From JACRCT01 sp049841135 (lineage in GTDB: Bacteria > Myxococcota > Myxococcia > Myxococcales > UBA5297), in assembly GCA_049841135.1 (NCBI GenBank), contig JASGHK010000004.1, positions 62,001 to 126,000 on the forward strand: 64,000 nt of DNA, read 5' to 3'. This document shows positions 54,940 to 63,418 of the stretch, piece after piece; position 1 is the stretch's first letter; each line of letters opens with the position of its first letter. The notes beneath the pieces are model-generated. The model was not told the DNA's origin. It saw only the letters and a program-made list of their open reading frames with translations, and ran no database searches. The translations under genes and the position numbers were made by a program.

Positions 54940-54981
54940 CATCCCGGAAGGCGCTCGGCGCCCTCCGGGATGTCCCGTTTT
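54940..54981 (+). terminator. Rho-independent terminator after Gly/His-rich gene
   Basis: The stem pairs 54940-54954 with 54958-54972 (CATCCCGGA, one mismatch, GGCGC, TCG loop, then the complement). TCCCGTTTT follows with a short T-run. Its place 27 bases behind the stop codon supports termination. Confidence 0.8.
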
Positions 54982-55115
54982 GGGGCTCCTAATCCTGGGA
55001 AAACACTAGGGACACCAGACTTTGCTCGAGCGGTGGACGGAGTGGACTTGGTGGACCTGCTGGACGGAGTCGACGACGGGCCACCATCGGAGCCTTTGCC
55101 GCGGACGCCCGCATG

Positions 55116-56120
55116 TCACTTCGGAGAAGCTTTCGCTGGGTACTTGGCGAGCACCTTTCCGATGCGCTCGAGGACCTCCGGCGAAGGAGCCCCCTTCGTC
55201 TCCATCAGCAGGATTGCGAAGTTGTCCGCCAGGATCTCTTCGGGATGGATGATGTAGCCGCTGTTCTTCCCGACCTGCTCGAAGAACCCGCTGACCTTGT
55301 CGGGAGCGACCAGCACTGCCCGGCCCTTCTCCTGCTTCGGAGTGCACGCGCCGCCATCGGGCGCGACCGTGATCTCCATGAAGCGGAAGTCCAGGTACTC
55401 GAAGAACGGCTTCTTGGTCTTCGGGTCGTACCGCTGCGTCCGCGAATAGATCACCGGGACGACCTTCTCCGCCTTCCCTGCCACCGTCACCTCGACGAAG
55501 TGCCGGCTCTCCGGAGCGTCCGGGTTGGTCAGCCGCCGCGCGGCGAGCTCCTCAGGGAACGGGACGTTCGCGCACGCCTTGAAGCCGAGCAGGCCATAGA
55601 GCGCATCGCGCAGATCGGTGTTGCGCCGAGCCAGGACATGGAAGAGCTCGTGGGCGACGCTCCGGCGCAGCCCTTCTTCCGACTCCTGGGCGAGGTAGGG
55701 CTGCGGAAGGACGACCGCGTCCAAACGCGTATAGGCGGCCCCGCCCTCTTCGCTCCCGTCGGTCGCGACGAAGTTCACCGTCTCGGGCCACGGCAGCTTC
55801 AGCCCGTCGAGGTGCGCCTGGAGCGCCCGCAGCGCCGCCGACACCTTCGCCTGGTCCTTGGCCTTCCACTCGCGCACCGAGGCCCTCACGTGCGCGAGGA
55901 ACCGGTCCTGGTCGACGGGCTTGTCGGTGCCCAGCCGCGCCGAGCGATCGAACGGGCTGAGCGCGCTGACGAAGCGATTCGGCGAGCCCAGCAGCGCCTT
56001 CGCCTCGTCGGCGCTTGCAAAGTGGACCTTCAAAGTGGCACCGACCTCGAGATCCCCATTCTGCGGAGCTGGGGAAGCTGCGGTCAGACAGACCGCCAGA
56101 ACCAATCCGGCCAATGCCAT
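55116..56120 (-). CDS. Exported zinc metallopeptidase-like protein
   Basis: A 334-residue protein with a signal peptide (MALAGLVLAVCLTAASPAP) and the zinc motif SVAHELFHVLARR (HExxH near residue 170). A conserved-looking region PVIYSRTQRYDPKTKKPFFEYLDFRFMEI follows, then GYIIHPEEILADNFAILL, where a Glu downstream could be the third ligand. It is probably a periplasmic peptidase, but no named family was recognised. The ATG at 56120 follows GGGAGG. It lies three bases behind the YcxB-like gene on the same strand. Confidence 0.78.
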   Translation of the reverse strand: MALAGLVLAVCLTAASPAPQNGDLEVGATLKVHFASADEAKALLGSPNRFVSALSPFDRSARLGTDKPVDQDRFLAHVRASVREWKAKDQAKVSAALRALQAHLDGLKLPWPETVNFVATDGSEEGGAAYTRLDAVVLPQPYLAQESEEGLRRSVAHELFHVLARRNTDLRDALYGLLGFKACANVPFPEELAARRLTNPDAPESRHFVEVTVAGKAEKVVPVIYSRTQRYDPKTKKPFFEYLDFRFMEITVAPDGGACTPKQEKGRAVLVAPDKVSGFFEQVGKNSGYIIHPEEILADNFAILLMETKGAPSPEVLERIGKVLAKYPAKASPK

Positions 56121-56122
56121 GA

Positions 56123-57235
56123 TCAACCTCCCTTTCCTCGGAGCAGGTTGCGGAAGCGAGAGAGCTCGGCCTGAGTGCCGAAGGAGCGCTTGGGAACGAA
56201 GTAGGTCGCGAAGGCCGTCCAGAGCACGAACACCGAGTTGCCTTCCAGCGCGCCTGCAAGCTCGCTCCAGTCGAAGCAAACGCGGTGGCCCGGCCAGGCG
56301 ATGCGGAACTGCGCGGGGTCGACCGCCACCTCGAACCGCACGCTCCGGTGCATCTCCTTCTCGGCCGGCTTCATGCCGGGTGTCGTCAGTCCTTGGGCGA
56401 TGAAGACCGCGAAGAGGAGGTCCAAAACCACCAGTCCGGCCCACATCGCGCCGTAGCCGCCCAGGCAAAGCGACAGGGACGCCGCCAAGCTCGCGACTGC
56501 GCCCACCAGGGCTACGACCAATCCTGTTCCAGCCCGCGTTCCAGTCTGCCGAAGCGCAGAGACCCACGGCCACCAGCGACGCGTCATCCCGCGGCTCGCC
56601 TCGTCCACCTCTTCCGCCGACATCTGGAAGGAGGCTCGAAGCTCGTGCTCCTGCTCCGGAAGCAGCAGGACCGGCCCTGCGGCCTTCTGTCCCGTTCGCT
56701 CGCGAAGCGCGCGGACGACCTCGGCCGCAGGCATCGGAAGGAAGCCGCGCTTGGGGACGACGTGCCAACCCGAATGCTCGATCTCCAGCAAGATGCTCGC
56801 GGGGCTCTCCTCGACCCTGCGGATGGCGGACCAACCGACGAGGCTGGTGAAGCCTCCGGCCCGTATCTCGAGCCCGTCTTCGCGCAGCGACGGGAGCCAC
56901 TTTGTCTGGGGCCTCTTCCAGGCTCGCCGGCTCAAGGCGACGCCAAGGACGAACACGACCACCCCAAGGCCAGCGACCGCGAGCAGCAGCGCGTGGACGG
57001 CCCCGCCGAAGGCCGCCTTAGGCTCCTCCACCGGCGTCGAACGCGCCTCGGGCCCAGCCATCTGTACGTACTGGTACAGGCCCACGAAGAGCACGATGAG
57101 GCACACCCAGAGCACGAGGGAGCGCCAGTTGCTGTGCCGCTCCGCGGGGGGCGAGCTCGCCGGCCGCTGCAGCTCCTGGATGACTGGCGTCGCTTCCTTG
57201 ATGTCTTGCGGCTCGAGGACGTATCCGTCCGGCAT
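56123..57235 (-). CDS. Membrane protein with two YcxB-like domains
   Basis: The 370-residue protein has two membrane-helix pairs: residues about 37-62 and 75-105, and again about 240-285. Each is followed by a soluble segment with LREDGLEIRAGGFTSLVGWSAIRRVEES or FDWSELAGALEGNSVFVLWTAFATYFVPKRSF. Both fit the YcxB pattern (W-x2-I then a strand ending in VPKR and a final Phe), so it is a tandem protein. YcxB-like proteins are uncharacterised membrane proteins. It starts MPDGYVLEPQDI and probably forms a unit with the peptidase gene. Confidence 0.7.
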   Translation of the reverse strand: MPDGYVLEPQDIKEATPVIQELQRPASSPPAERHSNWRSLVLWVCLIVLFVGLYQYVQMAGPEARSTPVEEPKAAFGGAVHALLLAVAGLGVVVFVLGVALSRRAWKRPQTKWLPSLREDGLEIRAGGFTSLVGWSAIRRVEESPASILLEIEHSGWHVVPKRGFLPMPAAEVVRALRERTGQKAAGPVLLLPEQEHELRASFQMSAEEVDEASRGMTRRWWPWVSALRQTGTRAGTGLVVALVGAVASLAASLSLCLGGYGAMWAGLVVLDLLFAVFIAQGLTTPGMKPAEKEMHRSVRFEVAVDPAQFRIAWPGHRVCFDWSELAGALEGNSVFVLWTAFATYFVPKRSFGTQAELSRFRNLLRGKGG

Positions 57236-57277
57236 CGCAGCCCCCTTCCATCGCTGTCGGCCTTGCTCCGGGGAAGA

Positions 57278-59914
57278 CTACCGCGCCCACCACCAGACGA
57301 GCTTCGCCATGACCACGTCAGTCGCAGGCTGGTCGGACAGGTGCCCCACTGCCTCCCACGACAGCCGCCCGGTATCGTCGCGGTCATCGGTCTGCTCGTG
57401 CGACCAGACGAGGTAGAAGGCCGCACCCTGCTGGAACTCCCAGCGCAGCACGAGGTTGGAGCGGACCTGCGCGTAGAGGAACCCGTCGGTCAGCCCCAGC
57501 ACGTCGTGGGCGAAGCCGCTGCTCACCTGCGAGAGGCGCTCGGCGAAGCGGCCCGCTCGCGGCGCCACGACCTCCGAGTAGCTCGCCCAGGTGCCGGTGG
57601 TGACGTAGGGCATGGCGTACCACTGCAGGCTCAGGTCGGCGGTGAGCGACCAGTTGACCCGCAGCGTGAAGGCGAACACGTCGCGCTCCAGGTCGCCCAC
57701 GAACCAGCGGTCGCTCACCCCGGCGTCGTCGGCGAGATCGGTCGCCCACTGGTGCTTGTTGCGCGTGTGCCGCCACTGCGGCCCCAGGGTCACGTCGACC
57801 GAGGAGTGCGGCCGCACCTTGAGCCAGGGCCACAGGAGAATCGCGTAGCCGGCGTCCTCGTCCTCGTAGGTCCAGTTGCCGTCCAGGCCGACCGTCCACG
57901 CCCGCCGCTCGTCGGTCCCGAAGCCGAACCAGCCGTTCCACAGCCCCGGCAGCGTCAGCCCCGGGCCGCCGCGCAGCGCCCGCGGGTCGAGGTAGTCGAG
58001 CTTGTGCAGGAAACCGGCGTACAGGTAGCTCGTCTCGGGGAGGGTCCAGTTGAAGTAGACGTCGGCCATCGCCCGGTTCAGCTCCTCCTCGAAGGTCCGC
58101 GTGCCCATGATCTCCAGGCCCACGTTCCAGCGCTGGTGGCCCCACCCTGGAGTCTCGTCGCGGTACTGGGCCCAGGCCACCAGGTTCTGCTCGTCGGCCG
58201 CCGGCAGGTAGCCGAGGTCGTTCACGTCCAGCCCGGGGCTGCGGGTGTAGACCGAGATCGCGCCGCGGAACGGCGCGCCGGTGAACTTGCCGAAGGTCGC
58301 CACGGTGCCCCACCCCGCGAGCTCGGTCGCGTTCGGGTCGTAGCCCAGGCTCACGTCCGGACGCTGGAGGTAGTGGACCGACGAGCGCTGCACCCGGTCG
58401 ATGGCCTCGGGGGTGCCGCGCAGGTACGAGCCGTACAGCTTCAAGGTCAGCTGCCAGTCGCCAAACCGGTTCTCCACGTCGATGCCGCCGGTCGCCGACT
58501 GCTCGGGGAAGAAGCCCGCGCTGTCGAAGGCGAGCCGGCGCCAGAGGTGCGTCGCCAGGACGCCCACCTGCGTCTGGCCCTCCCGGAAGTCGCGGGTCAC
58601 CCGCAGGACCGCCATCTGGGTCAGCGGCTCGACCAGCAGCCGGCGCTGGTCGCCGTCCACCACGATATCGGCGAACTGCGGCTGGGTCACCGCGTCCATC
58701 AGCCCCACCGCCCAGCCGTCGCTCGTGCGCCCGGTGAGCTTGAGCGCTCCGAGGATGGTGGTGCTCTGCGGCGACGCCTTCACCTCACCGTAATCCTCGG
58801 GGTCGCGCTCCGGGGCCCGGCCGATGCGCCGGCTGTAGAAGAGCGTGTCGTAGCCCCAGTCCTGCAAGAGCAGCGAGTAGCGGAACTGATCCGCGCCCTC
58901 CAGGAAGAACGGCCGCCGCTCCGACTGGTAGGTCTCGAAGGCGGTGAGGTTGAGCTCGCTCGGGTCGGCCTCGATCTGCCCGAAGTCGGGGTTGACCGTG
59001 ACGTCCAGGGTGAACGCCGAGCCGAGGCCCACCCGGCCGTCGAGCCCCACGTTCCAGAGCGGTCCCCAGTCGCTGCCCTCGCCGAGGATGCCCACGCCCG
59101 CATATGGAAAGAGCTCCATGCGCCAGGGCGTCGGCAGCCGCGGCAGCTGCAGCTTCCCGAAGCGCTTGGGGAGGTAGACCTCCGAGGACGCCATCGGGCT
59201 GAACACGTCGGTCTCGGCGCGGCGCTGCAGGGTGCGCATCACCTGCACGCCCCAGCGCAGGGTCCCGTCGGGCCAGCGCAGCTGCCCCAGCGGGATGCCC
59301 AGCTCCACGCGCCAGCCACCCTCGAAGGAGGCCACCCGCGCCAGCCAGACCGCGTCCCAGTTGGAGTCCTCGACGTTGTCGCTGCCGATGCGGGCGTCCA
59401 CGCGCACGCCCGCTGGGTTGACCTTGAAGCGGTAGGCGCTGCGCTTGTCCCCGCTCGTGTCCAGCAGCACGTCGACCCAGTCCGAGGTGCTGGCCTGGTC
59501 GCGGCGGGTGAGCATCGCCATCACCTCGGCCGGCCGCGAGTCGAAGGCCTCGACCAGCACGAACAGCTCGCGGCCGTCGGTGGCGATCTTGAAGCGGGTG
59601 CGCTCCGACGCCGGCCTGCCCTCCTCGGGCATCGTCTGCACGAAGCCCTCGGACCAGGACGCCTCCCGCCATCCCGGATCCGCCGCTTCGCCGTCGACGA
59701 CGATCGAGCCTGGCTCGAGTTGCGCCGCCTGCACGGAGGGGACGACCGAAGGCTCGACCTCGCCGGTCGCGGCATCGCCCACGCTGGCAGCCGTGCCCGC
59801 ATCCGCCGCGTCAGCCTCGGCGGCGCTCACGCGGGCCGGCGCCGCGAGGGCCAGCAGCACGGGGCTGAGCAGGACTGCCAGGCGGCGGCTGGCGGGGGCC
59901 ACGCGGAGCTCCAA
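57278..59914 (-). CDS. DUF5916/CBM9-type outer-membrane protein
   Basis: This 878-residue protein has a signal peptide (about residues 1-32) and an N-terminal carbohydrate-binding-9-like domain (IVVDGEAADPGWREASW, then SDWVDVLLDTSGDKRSAY). The region FTLDVTVNPDFGQIEADPSELNLTAFETYQSERRPFFLEGA is diagnostic for the DUF5916 family. The remaining 500 residues alternate strands of a beta-barrel and end with aromatic residues (VWWWAR). Such proteins are predicted outer-membrane barrels of unknown role, common in Myxococcota, Bacteroidota and Acidobacteriota. It is one transcription unit with a divergent promoter at 59,915-60,067. Confidence 0.88.
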   Translation of the reverse strand: MELRVAPASRRLAVLLSPVLLALAAPARVSAAEADAADAGTAASVGDAATGEVEPSVVPSVQAAQLEPGSIVVDGEAADPGWREASWSEGFVQTMPEEGRPASERTRFKIATDGRELFVLVEAFDSRPAEVMAMLTRRDQASTSDWVDVLLDTSGDKRSAYRFKVNPAGVRVDARIGSDNVEDSNWDAVWLARVASFEGGWRVELGIPLGQLRWPDGTLRWGVQVMRTLQRRAETDVFSPMASSEVYLPKRFGKLQLPRLPTPWRMELFPYAGVGILGEGSDWGPLWNVGLDGRVGLGSAFTLDVTVNPDFGQIEADPSELNLTAFETYQSERRPFFLEGADQFRYSLLLQDWGYDTLFYSRRIGRAPERDPEDYGEVKASPQSTTILGALKLTGRTSDGWAVGLMDAVTQPQFADIVVDGDQRRLLVEPLTQMAVLRVTRDFREGQTQVGVLATHLWRRLAFDSAGFFPEQSATGGIDVENRFGDWQLTLKLYGSYLRGTPEAIDRVQRSSVHYLQRPDVSLGYDPNATELAGWGTVATFGKFTGAPFRGAISVYTRSPGLDVNDLGYLPAADEQNLVAWAQYRDETPGWGHQRWNVGLEIMGTRTFEEELNRAMADVYFNWTLPETSYLYAGFLHKLDYLDPRALRGGPGLTLPGLWNGWFGFGTDERRAWTVGLDGNWTYEDEDAGYAILLWPWLKVRPHSSVDVTLGPQWRHTRNKHQWATDLADDAGVSDRWFVGDLERDVFAFTLRVNWSLTADLSLQWYAMPYVTTGTWASYSEVVAPRAGRFAERLSQVSSGFAHDVLGLTDGFLYAQVRSNLVLRWEFQQGAAFYLVWSHEQTDDRDDTGRLSWEAVGHLSDQPATDVVMAKLVWWWAR

Positions 59915-60067
59915 TCCCCCAGGACGAGGCCCGACGATACCTGCAATCCCGCGCTCGCCGCGAGGGCCCTCGCACCGCTACCGCTGCCTGACTGCGCCTG
60001 CTAGCATCCTCGCGTTCTTTCGGTCGGCCATCGTCAGGCGGCCGTCCACGGGAGGCGAGCCGGGCCG

Positions 60068-62977
60068 ATGAACCACGAGCGTCGCGATCGCATCCTCGAG
60101 GCGCTCTTTCAGATCCGCCCCGGAGAGCTCAAGCTCACCTCGCTCCTGTTCCTCCAGAACCTCCTGGTGGTCGGCGCCTTCATCGTCGGCCGCTCGGTGC
60201 GCGACGCCCTCTTCCTGGCCCACGGCACCAAGGACCAACTGCCGTGGATGTACGTCGCCAGCGCCTGCGCGGTGGCGGTGGTCGGCCTCTTCTACACGCG
60301 CCTCGCCGACCGCATCCGCCGCGATCACCTGGCCGCGCTGGTGGCCCTGGCGTCGGCCGCCCTGCTGCTCGTCGTCCGGCTGATGACCAGCTGGGACCTG
60401 GGCAACCACGTCTTCAGCGCCCTCTACGTGCTGGTCGAGGTCTACGGCGGGCTGACCATCATCCAGTTCTGGACCCTGGCCAACGACCTGTTCAACTCGC
60501 GGGACGCCAAGCGCCTGTTCGGCTCCATCGGCGCCGGCGGCACGCTCGCCAACATCGTGCTCGGCGCCGCGGTCGGCGTGCTCGCCAAGCGGGTCGGCGC
60601 CGAGAACCTCATCTTCCTGTGCATGGCGCTGCTCTTCGGCGTGGCGGTGGTGGCGCTGCGCCTGGGCAAGCGGATGCCGCTGCGCGCCGCGGCCATCACC
60701 CGCCCCGCCGCGCGCAGCGCCAAGCCCAGCCCGGTGCGCGCGCTCTCGTCGATGCACCTCAAGCTCATCGCCGGGCTCTCGGCGCTGACCTTCCTGTCGA
60801 CGACCCTCATCGACTTCCAGTTCAAGACCATCGCCGCGGCGAGCTACCCCAAGGACGCGCTGGCCGCCTTCTTCGGCAACTTCTACGCGGTGACCGGCGG
60901 GCTCGCGCTGCTGATGCAGTTCTTCGGCACCTCGCGGGTGCTGGGCCGCTTCGGGGTCATCGCCGCGCTGGCCATCCTCCCCTTCTTCCTGGGCTTCGGC
61001 TCGGTGGGGATGCTGCTCTGGCCGGTGCTGGCCACCGCCACCTTCACCAAGGGCAGCGAATTCGTCTTCCGCTACACCATCAACGACGCCACCACCCAGC
61101 TGCTCTACCTGCCGGTCGCCGCCGCCGCCCGCGCCGGCGCCAAGGGCTTCATCGACGGCGTCATCAAGCCCGCCGCCATCGCCGGCTCCGGCCTGATGCT
61201 GCTCGCCTACAAGTCCAGCGACTTCAAGGACTCGGTCATCCCGGTCTCGGTGGCCAGCGCCATCGCCTGCCTCGGCTGGGGCCTGATCGTCTTCCGGCTG
61301 CGCGGCGAGTACGTCAAGACGCTGCAGGACACCCTTCGCCGGCGCCGGCTCGACCTCGAGTCCGCCCGTCACCGGATCAGCGACGGGGCCACGACCCGGG
61401 TGCTGCTCAAGGCGCTCGAGTCGGAGGACCCGCGCGAGGCGCTCAACGCCCTGGAGCTGCTCCCGCACACCACGGTCGGCAACGTCGACGAGCAGGTGGC
61501 CAAGCTCCTGCGCTCGCCCTCGGCCGAGGTGCGCATCGCCGCGGTCCACCACCTGGGCAAGAGCGCCTCGCTGGCCTACGGCAACGCCGCCTTCAAGCTC
61601 TTCGAGGACCAGGAGCCCAGCGTCCGCGCCGCGGCCATCGAGGCCTTCTGCTCCATCGGCCGCGACAAGGCGGTCAAGAGCGTCCGGGAGTTCCTCAAGG
61701 ACCCGGCGCCCCAGGTCCGCGCCGCGGCCATCGGCAGCATGATCCGCTACGGCGGCCTGGACGGCGTCCTCTCCGCCGCCGAGGCGCTCAAGGCCCTCAT
61801 CGCCGACAAGAGCCCGGAGATGCGCGAGCACGCCGCCAAGGTGCTGGGCGCCATCGGGGTGAAGAACTTCTACCAGCCGGTGCTGGAGCTGATGAACGCG
61901 CCGGAGCTCAAGGTCCGCCGAGCAGCCATCGCCGCGGCCGGACAGCTCAAGAGCCCCGAACTGGTCACCACCCTCATCTACAAGCTGGCCAAGGAGGAGA
62001 CCGCCTCCGACGCCGCCGACGCGCTCGCCGCCTACGGCACCGGCATCGAGTCGACGCTGGAGCGCGTGCTCGACAACCCGCTCGAGGACGCCGGCGTGCG
62101 CCGCCAGGTCCCGCGCGTGCTCGGCGCGCTGGGCACCGCCCACGCCGTCTCGGCGCTGACCAACCACCTGACCGACGCCGACGAGACGGTGCGCCGCAGC
62201 CTGTTCAAGGCCCTGCGCCGGGCCCTGCGCCGCCGCCGCGGGCTGACCGTGGACAAGAAGGCCATCGTCCGCGCGGTGGATCACGAGCTCGAGCGGGCTT
62301 ACCACGCGTTGGCCTGCGCCGAGGCGCTCAAGCTCTCCGGCCCGCCGACCTCGCGCACGCCTCGCGCGGGCCCCCAGGCGGCCGAGGCGCTGCTCGCGAG
62401 CGCGTTGCAGGAGAAGGTCGACGCCGGCGTGCAGCGCATCTTCACCCTGCTGGGCATCCTCAACCCCGAGGCCGAGTTCGAGCTCATCTACGCCACCTTC
62501 CACGAGGCCTCGGCGGCGGACGCCGCGCGGCGCAGGGCCAACGTGGTCGAGCTGCTCGACAACGTGCTCGAGCGCCAGCTGCGCAAGCGGCTCTTCCCGC
62601 TCATCGAGGACCTGGCCCGCGACGCGCGTCTGCGGGCGGCGGCCGAGGACTTCCCGCTCAAGACCGACGACCCGGTGGCGCGGCTGCGCGACCTGCTCTC
62701 GGACGACAGCGCCTGGGTGCGCGCCTGCGCGCTCTACCTGGCCGGCGAGAGCTACGACCCGTCGCTGAAGAAGGCGATGCACGACAACCTGGACCACCCG
62801 TCGTCGGTGGTGCGCGAGGCGTGCCTGGCGGCGCTGGGCAAGCAGGTCCCGCTCAAGGAGCTGCTGCGCGACATCGAGCGGCGGACGAAGGACGAGGCGG
62901 CGGCGGTCCGCGAGCGCGCGAAGAAGATGCTCGAGGCGGCGCAGCTGGCCCCCCTGGGCGAGGCACGAGGCGCATGA
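60068..62977 (+). CDS. ATP/ADP-translocase-like carrier fused to HEAT repeats
   Basis: The 969-residue product has an N-terminal half (about 1-430) with about 12 membrane helices in the Npt/TLC nucleotide-carrier plan (FVFRYTINDATTQLLYLPV and LPVAAAARAGAKGFIDGVIKP), related to MFS. The second half has HEAT-type repeats from about residue 440 to 950 (EVRIAAVHHLGKSASLAYG, VRAAAIEAFCSIGRDKAV, and six or more others). The repeats probably lie in the cytoplasm and bind a partner. The last four bases overlap the cyclic-nucleotide-binding gene. The transported compound is unknown. Free-living relatives probably do not exchange host ATP. Confidence 0.85.
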   Translation: MNHERRDRILEALFQIRPGELKLTSLLFLQNLLVVGAFIVGRSVRDALFLAHGTKDQLPWMYVASACAVAVVGLFYTRLADRIRRDHLAALVALASAALLLVVRLMTSWDLGNHVFSALYVLVEVYGGLTIIQFWTLANDLFNSRDAKRLFGSIGAGGTLANIVLGAAVGVLAKRVGAENLIFLCMALLFGVAVVALRLGKRMPLRAAAITRPAARSAKPSPVRALSSMHLKLIAGLSALTFLSTTLIDFQFKTIAAASYPKDALAAFFGNFYAVTGGLALLMQFFGTSRVLGRFGVIAALAILPFFLGFGSVGMLLWPVLATATFTKGSEFVFRYTINDATTQLLYLPVAAAARAGAKGFIDGVIKPAAIAGSGLMLLAYKSSDFKDSVIPVSVASAIACLGWGLIVFRLRGEYVKTLQDTLRRRRLDLESARHRISDGATTRVLLKALESEDPREALNALELLPHTTVGNVDEQVAKLLRSPSAEVRIAAVHHLGKSASLAYGNAAFKLFEDQEPSVRAAAIEAFCSIGRDKAVKSVREFLKDPAPQVRAAAIGSMIRYGGLDGVLSAAEALKALIADKSPEMREHAAKVLGAIGVKNFYQPVLELMNAPELKVRRAAIAAAGQLKSPELVTTLIYKLAKEETASDAADALAAYGTGIESTLERVLDNPLEDAGVRRQVPRVLGALGTAHAVSALTNHLTDADETVRRSLFKALRRALRRRRGLTVDKKAIVRAVDHELERAYHALACAEALKLSGPPTSRTPRAGPQAAEALLASALQEKVDAGVQRIFTLLGILNPEAEFELIYATFHEASAADAARRRANVVELLDNVLERQLRKRLFPLIEDLARDARLRAAAEDFPLKTDDPVARLRDLLSDDSAWVRACALYLAGESYDPSLKKAMHDNLDHPSSVVREACLAALGKQVPLKELLRDIERRTKDEAAAVRERAKKMLEAAQLAPLGEARGA

Positions 62978-63390
62978 TCACCACGGTCGAGAAGGTGCTC
63001 TTCCTCAAGTCGGTGGATCTGTTCTCGCAGATCCCCGGCGAGGACCTGGCGCAGATCGCGCTCATCACCAACGAAGAAGCGCGCGACACCGGCGAGGACG
63101 TGGTGGTCGAGGGCGAGGTGGGCGACGCGCTCTACGTGGTGCTCGACGGCCGGGTGAAGGTGCACCGCAAGGAGAAGGCCATCGCCGAGCTGGGCATGCG
63201 CGAATGCTTCGGCGAGATGGCCCTGCTCGACGCCGAGCCGCGCTCCGCCACCGTCACCGCCCTCACCGACGTGACCCTGCTCAAGATCTCCCGGGAGGAC
63301 TTCCAGGAGATCATGGCCGACAAGCACGCCATCTCGCAGGGCGTCATCAAGGTGCTCACCCGCCGGCTGCGCGACGCCATCGGCCGGTGA
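62974..63390 (+). CDS. Cyclic-nucleotide-binding domain protein
   Basis: This 138-residue protein is a single cNMP-binding domain: VVVEGEVGDALYVVLDGRVKVH, ECFGEMALLDAEPRSATVTA (phosphate-binding cassette with FGEMALL and the Arg of RSATV), and a C-terminal helix. No DNA-binding or catalytic domain follows. Because the gene overlaps the translocase-HEAT gene (ATGA) and is so small, it likely acts as a ligand-responsive partner of that protein. The cyclase at 17.2 kb could make its ligand, though this is distant. Confidence 0.88.
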   Translation: MITTVEKVLFLKSVDLFSQIPGEDLAQIALITNEEARDTGEDVVVEGEVGDALYVVLDGRVKVHRKEKAIAELGMRECFGEMALLDAEPRSATVTALTDVTLLKISREDFQEIMADKHAISQGVIKVLTRRLRDAIGR

Positions 63391-63418
63391 GCCCGCAGCT
63401 TTGATCTGGAGGCAGCTC

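Noticed and set aside
55021..55100. Repeating TGGAC words before the peptidase gene
   Set aside because: The words recur at irregular distance and look like local low-complexity drift, not a defined repeat.
56285..60004. Very long open frame of about 1,239 codons on the plus strand
   Set aside because: It is antisense to the YcxB-like and DUF5916 genes. Its translation is Arg/His/Gln-rich shadow sequence with no family resemblance.
59978..62797. Long open frame of 939 codons on the minus strand
   Set aside because: It is antisense to the translocase-HEAT gene and has only low-complexity shadow composition.
60244..63390. Open frame of 1,048 codons in another phase of the translocase gene
   Set aside because: Only the last 138 codons (the cNMP-binding gene) are real; the rest is the shifted shadow of the overlapping gene.
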